A stretch of DNA of 64,000 nucleotides from Albidovulum aestuarii (GTDB taxonomy: Bacteria > Pseudomonadota > Alphaproteobacteria > Rhodobacterales > Rhodobacteraceae). Within the stretch, counting starts at the first letter, position 1. The number at the start of each line of letters is the position of its first letter. Where the stretch lies: positions 248,001 to 312,000 of the forward strand of contig NZ_JASBQQ010000003.1 of NCBI RefSeq assembly GCF_029961185.1. The letters run 5' to 3'. The notes beneath the pieces are model-generated. The model saw only the letters and a program-made list of their open reading frames with translations. It made no database searches and was not told the origin of the DNA. Below, in pieces: positions 56,465 through 63,853 of this stretch. The position numbers were made by a program, and so were the translations under genes.

Positions 56465-56734
56465 ATGAGAAAAAGCGGCGATAACCCCATGGCCAGCGCG
56501 CAAGCTGCACCTCGATGCCATGCGAAATCCAAGAGGACCGGAAAGCGGTGCGGCGCACCGGCGGTGAATGGGTGGAAGGTTTGTCGCAATCACGGTGCTG
56601 GAGGCGGTGCGCCGTCCGGCCCGGCTCACGGCATGTGGAAGCACGGAGGACGGTCCAAGGCCGCGATTGCGATGCGTAGGCTGGCCGCTGAACTAGGGCG
56701 AGAAGCCCGCAGAATTGCGGGGCTGGCGCGATGA
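56465..56734 (+). CDS. HGG-motif small protein with Cys/His cluster
   Basis: An 89-residue basic protein: CHAKSKRTGKRCGAPAVNG, KVCRNHGAGGGAPSGPAHG and MWKHGGRSKAA. The C-x-H/C-C-H spacing could bind zinc. Homologous small proteins occur next to terminase or packaging genes in phages. It follows the preceding gene by one base and overlaps the next ATG. Confidence 0.75.
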   Translation: MRKSGDNPMASAQAAPRCHAKSKRTGKRCGAPAVNGWKVCRNHGAGGGAPSGPAHGMWKHGGRSKAAIAMRRLAAELGREARRIAGLAR

Positions 56735-56820
56735 CATATGTCGATGAAGCATCCGCCGGACTGGATATCTTCGTAGAAGAGTACGAGGCGGTGCCGTCGA
56801 TACTGTTTCTGGAAGACTAA
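56731..56820 (+). CDS. 29-residue acidic small protein, hypothetical
   Basis: The frame MTYVDEASAGLDIFVEEYEA (29 residues in all) starts at an ATGA overlap with the HGG-motif gene. It is very short and acidic. It is supported only by the coupling. Confidence 0.4.
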   Translation: MTYVDEASAGLDIFVEEYEAVPSILFLED

Positions 56821-56825
56821 GCGCA

Positions 56826-56987
56826 TTGCAAGAGCAGCTGATTGCAGTGCGCAGCCGGTCAACGGATTGGAAGGGAACGCGCGCCTCCTCGATGGCCCTG
56901 GCCGTGTATTGGCGTTCGCATGAGTACGAGCGGCGCATCGGAATGTCGTTAACCATGATGCCACTGCCGGACGGAATGGCGGAGTAG
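56826..56987 (+). CDS. Small phage-type protein, possible
   Basis: A 53-residue frame from a TTG, with AVYWRSHEYERRIGMSLTM and MPLPDGMAE near the end. The segment has the feel of a conserved phage small protein, and it follows the acidic peptide by six bases. It lacks a clear ribosome site, and an internal ATG is an alternative start. Confidence 0.4.
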   Translation: MQEQLIAVRSRSTDWKGTRASSMALAVYWRSHEYERRIGMSLTMMPLPDGMAE

Positions 56988-57024
56988 TTGCGCAGTCGGT
57001 TGTGCCTGAAGACTGGCTGCCGCT

Positions 57025-57210
57025 TTAGATCACGACCCGCAAGAGTACGACACCTACGAGCATGCCGAAGGCAAATGCAATCTGGTGGATGGAAACCGAA
57101 CCAACCTGAGTTGAATTCAGGTGGACCGGTGCCGCCCGATCAACACTTTTGGGCGACACCAGATCAGGAAAAACACTCGTACTTACTTGCAACCAGACAC
57201 TCGTTAACAA
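57025..57210 (-). CDS. Small protein with C-terminal hydrophobic segment, copy B
   Basis: A 61-residue frame matching copy A: TSVFPDLVSPKSVDRAAPVH and a terminal IAFAFGMLVGVVLLRVVI segment. An ATG at 57231 would add seven residues, but the matching position in copy A is not ATG and has a stop after it, so the shared TTG at 57210 is the better start. Substitutions relative to copy A are mostly silent or conservative and hydrophobicity is kept, which argues for translation. Confidence 0.55.
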   Translation of the reverse strand: MLTSVWLQVSTSVFPDLVSPKSVDRAAPVHLNSTQVGSVSIHQIAFAFGMLVGVVLLRVVI

Positions 57211-57399
57211 CGCGTAACATCTGTGAATCATTATCCACTTTTTCCCTCAATCGAGGAACTTATCCATCGAGATATGTCCCTTCTTGAATGTGGAAACAAA
57301 GCTGTTTCGTTACGTGAGGTTTGTTTCCATAGCGTGGACAAACCGCCAAAATCGGGTCATTTGTTTGCCACAACTTGACCGGTCGAAGGTCAGGATTCG
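57025..57399 (-). repeat. Right copy of the inverted 376-bp unit
   Basis: The reverse complement aligns with 51119-51494 over its full length (375 against 376 bp), including the 60-bp leader block at 57241-57300 and the CGAATCCTGACC end. The distance from that end to the leader block is 99 bp here and 100 bp in the left copy. Confidence 0.8.
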
Positions 57400-57608
57400 C
57401 ACCCGTTAAGTGTGGGTATCGAACGAGTCGAGGGTTGTGTGTGCCTTCACTGCGTCAATGATGTTCCCGCAGCGGCGATGTGGGCTCATCCTAAGTTAAC
57501 ATGAACGAACCGCTACGGAGCCATCACCAGTCGTTCATGCGATGTTTGTAATGCTGCAACTACGCACCCATGGCTATCCGAGTCGCGACGCCTCGCCAGG
57601 AGAACATT
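57400..57608. other. Spacer right of the repeat unit
   Basis: No gene or structured element could be recognised. It is AT-richer than the left part of the window. Confidence 0.35.
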
Positions 57609-57731
57609 ATGAGTATTATCAGAAAGCTGATGGAGGCCGTCTCCATCGCACGAGACAAACGCAAGGCAGAGCGACTTCGCAAGCATTTGGACTGGAGCCA
57701 CCACACTATTGGTGTTGCAAAGCCAAAGTAG
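57609..57731 (+). CDS. 40-residue basic small protein, hypothetical
   Basis: The frame MSIIRKLMEAVSIARDKRKA... (40 residues) has an excellent ribosome site (AGGAGA, six bases before ATG). The helical basic first half followed by a short tail faintly recalls DUF1127-type small proteins, but the match is weak. Confidence 0.5.
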   Translation: MSIIRKLMEAVSIARDKRKAERLRKHLDWSHHTIGVAKPK

Positions 57732-57807
57732 GTTGACGGCGTAGCTCGCTCTAATACGTGGGCGCAAAATCGATAACGCTATTGCCCGCACGACCCCGGA
57801 GAACCGG

Positions 57808-58080
57808 CTAAGCTCGTTTAATTCGAACTCCATCACGGCGCGCTCTGTCGATGATTGCTTCTATGCGCGCTGACCGCACCTCTGAAAAAACTATAAATAT
57901 GCCGAGAGCCAACAGAATGATAATCGTCATACTGGCTTCTGGGAACGTCGCGGATTTGAAAAACCAGAGCGCCAGCAGCCCCGCCATGATGCCGACGAGA
58001 CTTTGAGTTCTTTCGCGCTCAAGTGCCCGGATTTGGTCATTGTAGCCAACGGGGTCGTCTTCGGTTTCGATCTCTGCCAT
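57808..58080 (-). CDS. Small membrane protein, hypothetical
   Basis: A 90-residue protein with a charged N-terminus (MAEIETEDDPVGYNDQIRAL), two hydrophobic segments (LVGIMAGLLALWF and MTIIILLALGIFIVF) and a basic C-terminus. It starts one base after the stop of the broken XRE regulator and presumably formed an operon with it. Function unknown. Confidence 0.6.
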   Translation of the reverse strand: MAEIETEDDPVGYNDQIRALERERTQSLVGIMAGLLALWFFKSATFPEASMTIIILLALGIFIVFSEVRSARIEAIIDRARRDGVRIKRA

Positions 58081-58081
58081 C

Positions 58082-58230
58082 TCACTTTTCCTTGAATGAC
58101 ACGCCCTCGCCTAACGACACATATCCGTCGCTAAGGAATTGAATGCCCTGCGCTTCCAGCGCCAATCTGACGTGCTGCACAGTCGAGGCCTTTCCCTCGC
58201 CCCTGTCCAGCTTGTTGAGCGTGTTTCGAT
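58082..58230 (-). pseudogene. XRE-family regulator, C-terminal remnant
   Basis: The minus-strand frame reads HRNTLNKLDRGEGKASTVQH and continues with VRLALEAQGIQFLSDG to a TGA at 58082-58084. This is the second half of a Cro/XRE HTH domain and its tail. The first helices are not recognisable beyond ~58230, where plus-strand sequence of another gene family begins. I read it as truncated by a rearrangement; a short active form from an internal ATG cannot be excluded. Confidence 0.6.
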
Positions 58231-58375
58231 GTAAGCCTGGCCGCGACATACGCATTGCCGCCCGCGTTCGTCGCCCCGGCTATGCCAACCGCTATCCTTA
58301 CGACTTCACAATCCGCTCACGGGCCGGGTCAGGCGCGTTGACCGAACTGGCGAAGATTGTGAACGGGGAGGGTGA
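58230..58375 (+). pseudogene. Fragment of an unidentified phage-like gene
   Basis: The plus-strand frame reads GRDIRIAARVRRPGYANRYP and then YDFTIRSRAGSGALTELAKI, a pattern I associate with a larger hypothetical protein of mobile elements. It is cut on the left by the XRE remnant and ends in another frame's stop before the M48 fragment. Confidence 0.4.
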
Positions 58376-58735
58376 CTCCTCTTGGGTGCCATTGCGGCGT
58401 ACGGCAACGCTTCCGCCGCGTCAGCTGGGCAGTACTACGACCCGAACAACGTTTCTCGTAGCATGGAGCTAGGCGCTGCAGTCGGCCAAGTTGCCTTTTC
58501 GCAGACCTACGAACTTGAGAGCGACATGCTCGGCACTCACATCGCCCATTATGCAGGATACGACCCGGTCAAGGGCGCACAATACTTTGCGCGCGACGAG
58601 GCGGCGCGGTCGAAGGGCGGCAAGTTGAGTTTCTGGGGAACGCATCCTGCCGACGAAAAACGCGTGGCGGTAGTTCTGGCCACGATGGAAAAGATCAAGG
58701 CCCAGCAAGCGCTCACCCGTAAGACCGGTCAATAA
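58376..58735 (+). pseudogene. M48-family metalloprotease, C-terminal remnant
   Basis: The frame has SQTYELESDMLGTHIAHYAG, carrying the third zinc ligand region, and LSFWGTHPADEKRVAVVLAT, both typical of M48 lipoprotein proteases of Rhodobacterales. The HExxH half of the protein is absent and replaced by unrelated sequence. A TGA lies just upstream. It cannot be an active protease as it stands. Confidence 0.7.
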
Positions 58736-58898
58736 GATTTTGGGGCGGTCGGGGTTGGCATGTCCGGCTCCGACTCTTCTGAATTCGGGTGTCCGCTCTT
58801 GGCCGCGCGAATTGTACTTCCGTATTCGACATTATCCTGTGATGCTGGTTGTACTGTAGGGTGATTTGCAGAGAAAAAATAAGTGAAGGGAAAGACTT

Positions 58899-59078
58899 AT
58901 GAAAAACGCACTGACAATTGTGTCGTTTGCGCTAGCGTTCGCTGCGCAGCCCGCTCTTGCTGCAACTCAGGTGTTATTTGACAATGAAGCGACCTTTGAA
59001 CACAGCGGCGGCTGCCGCAAGGATTCCCCGGCAGGACAGTGCTGCCACGCAGGCTCGAAGCCCTATCATTGTCACTGA
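58899..59078 (+). CDS. 59-residue secreted Cys/His-rich protein
   Basis: The start ATG at 58899 gives a signal peptide (MKNALTIVSFALAFAAQPAL, cleaved after ALA) and a mature part of about 38 residues ending HSGGCRKDSPAGQCCHAG, SKPYHCH. Four Cys and four His in 25 residues suggest a disulfide- or metal-stabilised knot. GTGAAGGG lies upstream. A nuclease gene follows 17 bp later on the same strand, so the two are probably co-expressed. The family resembles small C-terminal domains seen with secreted nucleases. Confidence 0.7.
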   Translation: MKNALTIVSFALAFAAQPALAATQVLFDNEATFEHSGGCRKDSPAGQCCHAGSKPYHCH

Positions 59079-59095
59079 GCTTAGGAACCGGGAGG

Positions 59096-59596
59096 ATGTC
59101 AGCGAGTAGCGTGCCTTCTTTCCGGCGCGTGATATTTTCGGGTGCGGCCGTTGTATGGGTCGCGCTCGCACCTCCAGTCCGCGCCGAAACCATCTCCGGC
59201 ATCGCCTCTGTCATCGACGGCGATACCATCGAGATTCACGGCCAGCGCATCCGCCTGCACGCCATCGACGCTATCGAAAGCCGCCAGCGGTGCTACCGTC
59301 CCGAAGGCAAGGTGTGGAATTGCGGTAAGGATGCTTCCTTTGCGCTTGCGGACCGGATCGGCCTTACGCCGGTGTTCTGCAATGTTCGCGACATTGACCG
59401 GTACGGGCGGCTTGTGGCTGTGTGCAGCCAAGACGGCGAGGACTTGAACGCTTGGATGGTCGCCAACGGCTGGGCAGTGGCCTATCGTCGGTATGGCCGG
59501 GACTACGTGAAACAAGAGGACCGTGCGCGGCGGACCGGGCTGGGCATTTGGGCGAGCGAATTCATGATGCCATGGGATTGGCGCAGGCAGCGATAG
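59096..59596 (+). CDS. Secreted thermonuclease-family (SNase) nuclease
   Basis: A ~166-residue exported nuclease: signal-anchor VIFSGAAVVWVALAPPVRA, then SVIDGDTIEIHGQRIRLHAI with the catalytic Asp/Arg and DRYGRLVAVC with the second Arg region. The ATG at 59096 touches its GGGAGG site, so a GTG at 59111 in the same frame (15 bases from GGGAGG) is an alternative. It cleaves DNA or RNA outside the cytoplasm, probably together with the Cys/His-rich peptide. Confidence 0.87.
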   Translation: MSASSVPSFRRVIFSGAAVVWVALAPPVRAETISGIASVIDGDTIEIHGQRIRLHAIDAIESRQRCYRPEGKVWNCGKDASFALADRIGLTPVFCNVRDIDRYGRLVAVCSQDGEDLNAWMVANGWAVAYRRYGRDYVKQEDRARRTGLGIWASEFMMPWDWRRQR

Positions 59597-59667
59597 AAAC
59601 GCAGTGTACCAAACCCTCTGGTTTGGCTACTCACAACGTTCCGCCTGTGTCAAATGTTGGAGGCGCT

Positions 59668-61158
59668 ATGTTTAGGAAACCAAGAGGTTTGAGCGTAAAC
59701 AAAACGCTGCAATGGATAGTTGCACTCTGCTTAGTCCTCACCGGTTCATTCACCGCGACGGCACGCGCCTACACCGAATCCGAGTTGCGCGACGAATTCG
59801 ATGCGCGTCGCCTCACTGAAGCCGAGGTGCGATTTCTCCAGACCGCTCTCGCATTCGAAAACAGCTACACCGGAATTATTGACGGTTATTGGGGAACTGG
59901 TAGTCAGCGATCAATCGAGCGTTACGCGGAGAAGACAGAAATCGTCGGGCCGGTCCCGAACTGGTTACCGGCGCTCCTAGCCGGTGCTGCGGCAGAAATG
60001 ATGCATTCGGAAGGTTGGACCGAAACCTACTTAGACGCACTCGACATGTCATTGCTGATTCCGTCTGGGCATCTCAGAAAGGGACAGGAATCCGAAGTTT
60101 TTCTGAATTGGAACCACGAAAATAGCTCTCTTGGCTACTCCCTGACACGGGGTGACGCCGATCAAGTATCTCGCCTGCACGAATACACATTTCAGGCAGC
60201 CATAGCGGGTACCGCGCCCTATACCGTTCGGAAAGACGGGTATTGGGTGACTAGCGCCAAGACCCCAAACAGCCTCACGCTGTACACCCGATCCGATTTT
60301 CGGGCAGGACGTTGGTCAACTATCATGCTTTCCACGAGCCAAGCCGATAGCGGAATCATGGCTGCAGTAAGTGGCAGCATTCGGCGAGGCCGTGCGCCTG
60401 ACATCTATTTGCCCATTGGACTTCTTTCGACCGGTTACGCCACGCTAAACGCCGTATTGGATCGTGAGCAGGCAACGCAGCGCGCCGAACCTCCCCCGGC
60501 CGATGCTGCACCCAACGCCTCATTGGATACACCTAAGAATGCGGAGCGGCGCAAAGGCTCTGGAACGGGATTCATCGTCTCGCATATGGGTCACGTCCTA
60601 ACTAACGCACATGTAGTCCAAGACTGCGGGGCAATTTCAATCGAAGGTGCGCCCGTGACCGTGATCCAATCGGACGCAAGCATTGATCTGGCGCTGCTTT
60701 TTGGCTCCACATTTTCTGGCCAACCGGTAGCGGAGTTTTCTTCAAATCCAGCCATGCTGAATTCTGACGTTACGGTCGTTGGGTATCCGCTCGCAGGTCT
60801 GCTCGGTGGGCTGAATGTAACTCGCGGATCGTTGACCAGCCTCAAGGGAGTTGGGGGCGACGGGAACACGATGCAGATCTCAGCACCCGTGCAGCCTGGG
60901 AACTCCGGTGGACCAGTCCTCAATGCGGAGGGAAAGGTTGTCGGCGTGGTGGTTTCAAAATTGGATGCCATGCTCGTCAATGAATCAATCGGCGACATTC
61001 CTCAGAACGTGAACTTCGCCATTCGCGGCGAAATCGCCAAGCTTTTCATGGCACAGAACAACGTAGCGCCGGTAACCAGCGCACGTGCGCAGCGGTTAGA
61101 ACCCGAGGAGCTTGCTCAGGTGGCGTCAAAGTTCACGAAGTTTGTGGAATGTCAGTGA
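59668..61158 (+). CDS. Secreted trypsin-like serine protease with peptidoglycan-binding-like N-terminus
   Basis: A 496-residue exported protein. The signal peptide ends near ATARA (~34). Residues ~45-90 (EAEVRFLQTALAFENSYTGI, DGYWGTGSQRSIERY) look like a peptidoglycan-binding-type repeat. A middle domain (~100-265) is unassigned. The C-terminal ~200 residues are an HtrA/S1C-type protease with H315 (LTNAHVV), D340 (SIDLALL) and S413 (QPGNSGGP). No PDZ domain is seen. GGAGG is four bases before the ATG. Confidence 0.87.
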   Translation: MFRKPRGLSVNKTLQWIVALCLVLTGSFTATARAYTESELRDEFDARRLTEAEVRFLQTALAFENSYTGIIDGYWGTGSQRSIERYAEKTEIVGPVPNWLPALLAGAAAEMMHSEGWTETYLDALDMSLLIPSGHLRKGQESEVFLNWNHENSSLGYSLTRGDADQVSRLHEYTFQAAIAGTAPYTVRKDGYWVTSAKTPNSLTLYTRSDFRAGRWSTIMLSTSQADSGIMAAVSGSIRRGRAPDIYLPIGLLSTGYATLNAVLDREQATQRAEPPPADAAPNASLDTPKNAERRKGSGTGFIVSHMGHVLTNAHVVQDCGAISIEGAPVTVIQSDASIDLALLFGSTFSGQPVAEFSSNPAMLNSDVTVVGYPLAGLLGGLNVTRGSLTSLKGVGGDGNTMQISAPVQPGNSGGPVLNAEGKVVGVVVSKLDAMLVNESIGDIPQNVNFAIRGEIAKLFMAQNNVAPVTSARAQRLEPEELAQVASKFTKFVECQ

Positions 61159-61215
61159 ATCAGGCTACAGTGAATGGGTGAGCGAGTTAATGATGGTTTG
61201 GGAATGGTGACGGTG

Positions 61216-62634
61216 CTAGTTGTCAGTTCGATCCAAGCGCGCTGGGCGCATTGATCTTACTAAATCTCCACCACCCTGGAAAAAGTTGCTGGACGGCCAA
61301 GAGCAGAATTCTAGCGCTGCCTGCACACTCGTCGGTCGGTATTCCCTATTTGATTGGAAATTTGCCATTTCGAGGTCGATAGGCTCGAACCGCCGCTCAA
61401 GTTCGGCGGTCATGTTGGCAAAAGTCAGGTGGCCATAAGTCCGGCTGACGGTGTCAGTATTTGAATGACCTAACTGGCGGGCAATGAATGCGAGCGGCAT
61501 CCCGGCCTGTACCAACTGGCTTGCGTATGTGTGTCGAAGCCCATGAAACACGAAACCTGTCGGCAGCCCAGCCCTGACGACGGCGGCTTTGAATATGTGC
61601 CTGTGTCCGCCGGACCAGCGCCTCCCGCTTGACATGACGAACACGAGGTCGTCGGAGTTCCTGCCGTCACACAGCCTCTCGAAAAAGGCCATGCCTGCTT
61701 GCGTCAGAAACGCGTAGCGGGCTTTGCCATTCTTGGATGATTGGATGTAGATGCTGCGGGATTTGTCGTCTAAGTCTTGCACACGAAGCCTGCAAAGTTC
61801 CGAAACCCGACACCCTGTGTACAACGCAGCTCTGACAAGGTCGGCCAAGTCGTGGTGACACTGAGCGAGCAGGCGTCGGCATTCGTCTCGTGACAAGAAG
61901 ATATGGCGCGGCGCATCGGCATTCGGGACTCGCCGCAGGCAACGCCACGCGCGGTCGGAATCGGTTTCTCCGTTCTCCCAGGCCATACGGAGTGCCAGAC
62001 GTAGGATGCTGACGAGCGCGTTGACCGTCTTTTTACGTTTCCTAAGCGCTTCACTGTCAAGTTCATCTATTCGACGCTTTGGCCGTGGCTTTTGTTTGCC
62101 TCGCTTCGGAGCTGTTTCGAGAACGTCCCGGCAGAACTCGGTGAACCGCCTCGATGTAAGCTCGTCCACCGGAACATCGCCAAGACGTGGAATGATATGG
62201 TGGTTGATCAGCGAGAGGGTTGTTTCGAAGTGCGTGCGAGACGCCGCAACCCGCTTCCATTCTACGTAGTCCCCCAGTGCGTCTCCTATTGTAAAGCCGC
62301 AAATGGTCTTGGTGTATTTGAGGTGTCGGGTGGTGCCGACAGGGTATGGTTGCGATGCGATTTCAGACACTTCGGCGGAAGAAAACCACTGATGCGCCAG
62401 GCAAAGCGCGGAGTCGTATGGTAGGCCAGCTAATCCGGGGAGTTGGGCAGGCGCAAGTCTGCCCTGACGGTATCCCCCGTCCTTCCTGCGAACGCGGGCA
62501 ACCCAATATGCTGGTCTTCCGGGCAGTTTCTGAAGTCCGATGTGGCGGCAAAATTCGAGGATGTTCCAGTAAGGGGGTATCCTAGCGGGGAGGTCGATTA
62601 GGTTCTGTGGATCTGCGAGGCTGGGCGCGTGCAT
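61216..62634 (-). CDS. Tyrosine-type site-specific integrase
   Basis: A 472-residue phage-type recombinase: N-terminal DUF6538-like part, SAM-like domain (~115-190), catalytic domain with YTGCRVSELCRLRVQDLDD, HGLRHTYASQLVQ and LGHSNTDTVSRTYGHL (Arg, HxxR, His/Tyr). CAGGAGG precedes the ATG, inside the small overlapping gene. It is divergent from the recombinase at 62873. Confidence 0.9.
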   Translation of the reverse strand: MHAPSLADPQNLIDLPARIPPYWNILEFCRHIGLQKLPGRPAYWVARVRRKDGGYRQGRLAPAQLPGLAGLPYDSALCLAHQWFSSAEVSEIASQPYPVGTTRHLKYTKTICGFTIGDALGDYVEWKRVAASRTHFETTLSLINHHIIPRLGDVPVDELTSRRFTEFCRDVLETAPKRGKQKPRPKRRIDELDSEALRKRKKTVNALVSILRLALRMAWENGETDSDRAWRCLRRVPNADAPRHIFLSRDECRRLLAQCHHDLADLVRAALYTGCRVSELCRLRVQDLDDKSRSIYIQSSKNGKARYAFLTQAGMAFFERLCDGRNSDDLVFVMSSGRRWSGGHRHIFKAAVVRAGLPTGFVFHGLRHTYASQLVQAGMPLAFIARQLGHSNTDTVSRTYGHLTFANMTAELERRFEPIDLEMANFQSNREYRPTSVQAALEFCSWPSSNFFQGGGDLVRSMRPARLDRTDN

Positions 62635-62752
62635 GGTTTTCCTCCTGCCCCATATCGGGCGAGAAACATTCGCGCGCCTTTTCTGTTAGCCCGTACCGCT
62701 CGACATAGTCGAGAACCGCCATTTCAAGCTGCTCAAGCCTATCCGTCCTCAT
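62582..62752 (-). CDS. 56-residue small protein overlapping the integrase start
   Basis: The frame MRTDRLEQLEMAVLDYVERY, then GLTEKARECFSPDMGQEENH, starts at an ATG with GGAGG seven bases upstream and ends 53 bp inside the integrase gene in another frame. The first 30 residues form a plausible acidic amphipathic helix. The integrase ribosome site lies inside it, so translational coupling is likely. No family is recognised. Confidence 0.6.
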   Translation of the reverse strand: MRTDRLEQLEMAVLDYVERYGLTEKARECFSPDMGQEENHARAQPRRSTEPNRPPR

Positions 62753-62796
62753 CTTGGGTCCTCCGACGTCGCGTGCCCCATCTTGGACGAAATAGG

Positions 62797-62812
62797 TTAA
62801 GATTTAGTTAAC
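62797..62812. promoter_or_regulatory. CtrA-type box between divergent recombinase genes
   Basis: TTAAGATTTAGTTAAC is an exact match to the alphaproteobacterial CtrA consensus TTAA-N7-TTAAC. It lies in the 120-bp spacer between the small gene/integrase (minus) and the recombinase (plus) and could regulate either. Confidence 0.55.
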
Positions 62813-62872
62813 GATTCAGCATTTCCCGGTGCGTCGCCGGGTCTCCAAATTCCACCAACTTGGAGTTCAGCC

Positions 62873-63853
62873 ATGGCAGGATTGTTTAACCGTGAAGAAG
62901 AGCGCTTGGAGACCGTCGTTCGACTATCGGGCGTTTCCGCTGACACCCGGGCATCGCTTATCGAGGAATACCGGATGCGGTCCGAAGCAGCCTTCGCCCC
63001 AGCTACAATCAGGAATTACCGTCAGATCAAGAAGACCTTTGCACTTTGGTGTCAGTCTCGCGGGATCGATCCCGAGCCACCAATTGAGCCGCGCGTAATT
63101 GCCAACTATGTGGAGCATCTAGGGGGCAAGATTAGAAGCACGACCATCGAAACACGGCTCTGGGCGATTTCCGAGATGCATCGGGCCGCGTTCCAGCCGA
63201 ATCCGTGCCGACACAGGTTGGTGGAACTGGCACTGAAAGGTGTCAAGCGAACTTATGGCGCTGGCGTTCGGCAAGCTCCTGCTCTTTGCAAGAAGGAAGT
63301 CCTCGCAGCGATAAAGCGCCTTGGAGCCAGTCGTATCGAAATGCGGGACAAGGCGGTTCTTTGGGTCGCAACCGACAGCTGGTGCCGCTCTTCGGAAATT
63401 GTCGCGTTCAAGGTCAAGGACCTCATTCGTCAGGACAACGGGTCTAGTCTGCTCTACGTATCACGCTCGAAGACCGACCCCTATGGTGAGGGCGCGTATG
63501 CGTTTCTTTCAGAGGCCGGAACTAATGCCGTGTTGGAATGGATCAGACTGGCGAACCTCAAGCCGGACGATCCGATGCTGACGAAGTCACAGCAAAATGG
63601 CCGGGTTCAACAAATGGACCCGGCAACGATTTCGCGCATCATCAAGCGATGCACAGGTCGCGACGACGTATCGGCTCACTCTACCCGTGTGGGCGGTGTG
63701 CATGATGCCTTCCGGATCGGGTGTGATCTGTCAGCCATCATGGTGGCGGGGCGTTGGACATCGCCGGAAATGCCCGCCCGCTATGGTCGGCGAATACTCG
63801 CGAGCCAGTCCGCCGCAGCGAAGGTCTCCGCTGAGCTTGGGCAGATTGATTAA
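62873..63853 (+). CDS. Tyrosine recombinase
   Basis: A 326-residue recombinase of a different subgroup: core-binding domain (ATIRNYRQIKKTFALWCQSR), then SWCRSSEIVAFKVKDL (first Arg), AHSTRVGGVHDAF (HxxR), GRWTSPEMPARYGRRI with the tyrosine. TTGGAG lies upstream. Not closely related to either integrase in the window as far as motifs show. The missing or present partner sites cannot be placed. Confidence 0.87.
   Translation: MAGLFNREEERLETVVRLSGVSADTRASLIEEYRMRSEAAFAPATIRNYRQIKKTFALWCQSRGIDPEPPIEPRVIANYVEHLGGKIRSTTIETRLWAISEMHRAAFQPNPCRHRLVELALKGVKRTYGAGVRQAPALCKKEVLAAIKRLGASRIEMRDKAVLWVATDSWCRSSEIVAFKVKDLIRQDNGSSLLYVSRSKTDPYGEGAYAFLSEAGTNAVLEWIRLANLKPDDPMLTKSQQNGRVQQMDPATISRIIKRCTGRDDVSAHSTRVGGVHDAFRIGCDLSAIMVAGRWTSPEMPARYGRRILASQSAAAKVSAELGQID

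Noticed and set aside
57225..57240. TTATCCACT as a DnaA box and possible origin in the right repeat unit
   Set aside because: A single imperfect box, not conserved in the left copy, with no AT-rich unwinding region or iterons.
57513..57836. Minus-strand 107-residue frame
   Set aside because: No ribosome site and it overlaps the better-supported 40-residue plus-strand ORF and the membrane-protein gene.
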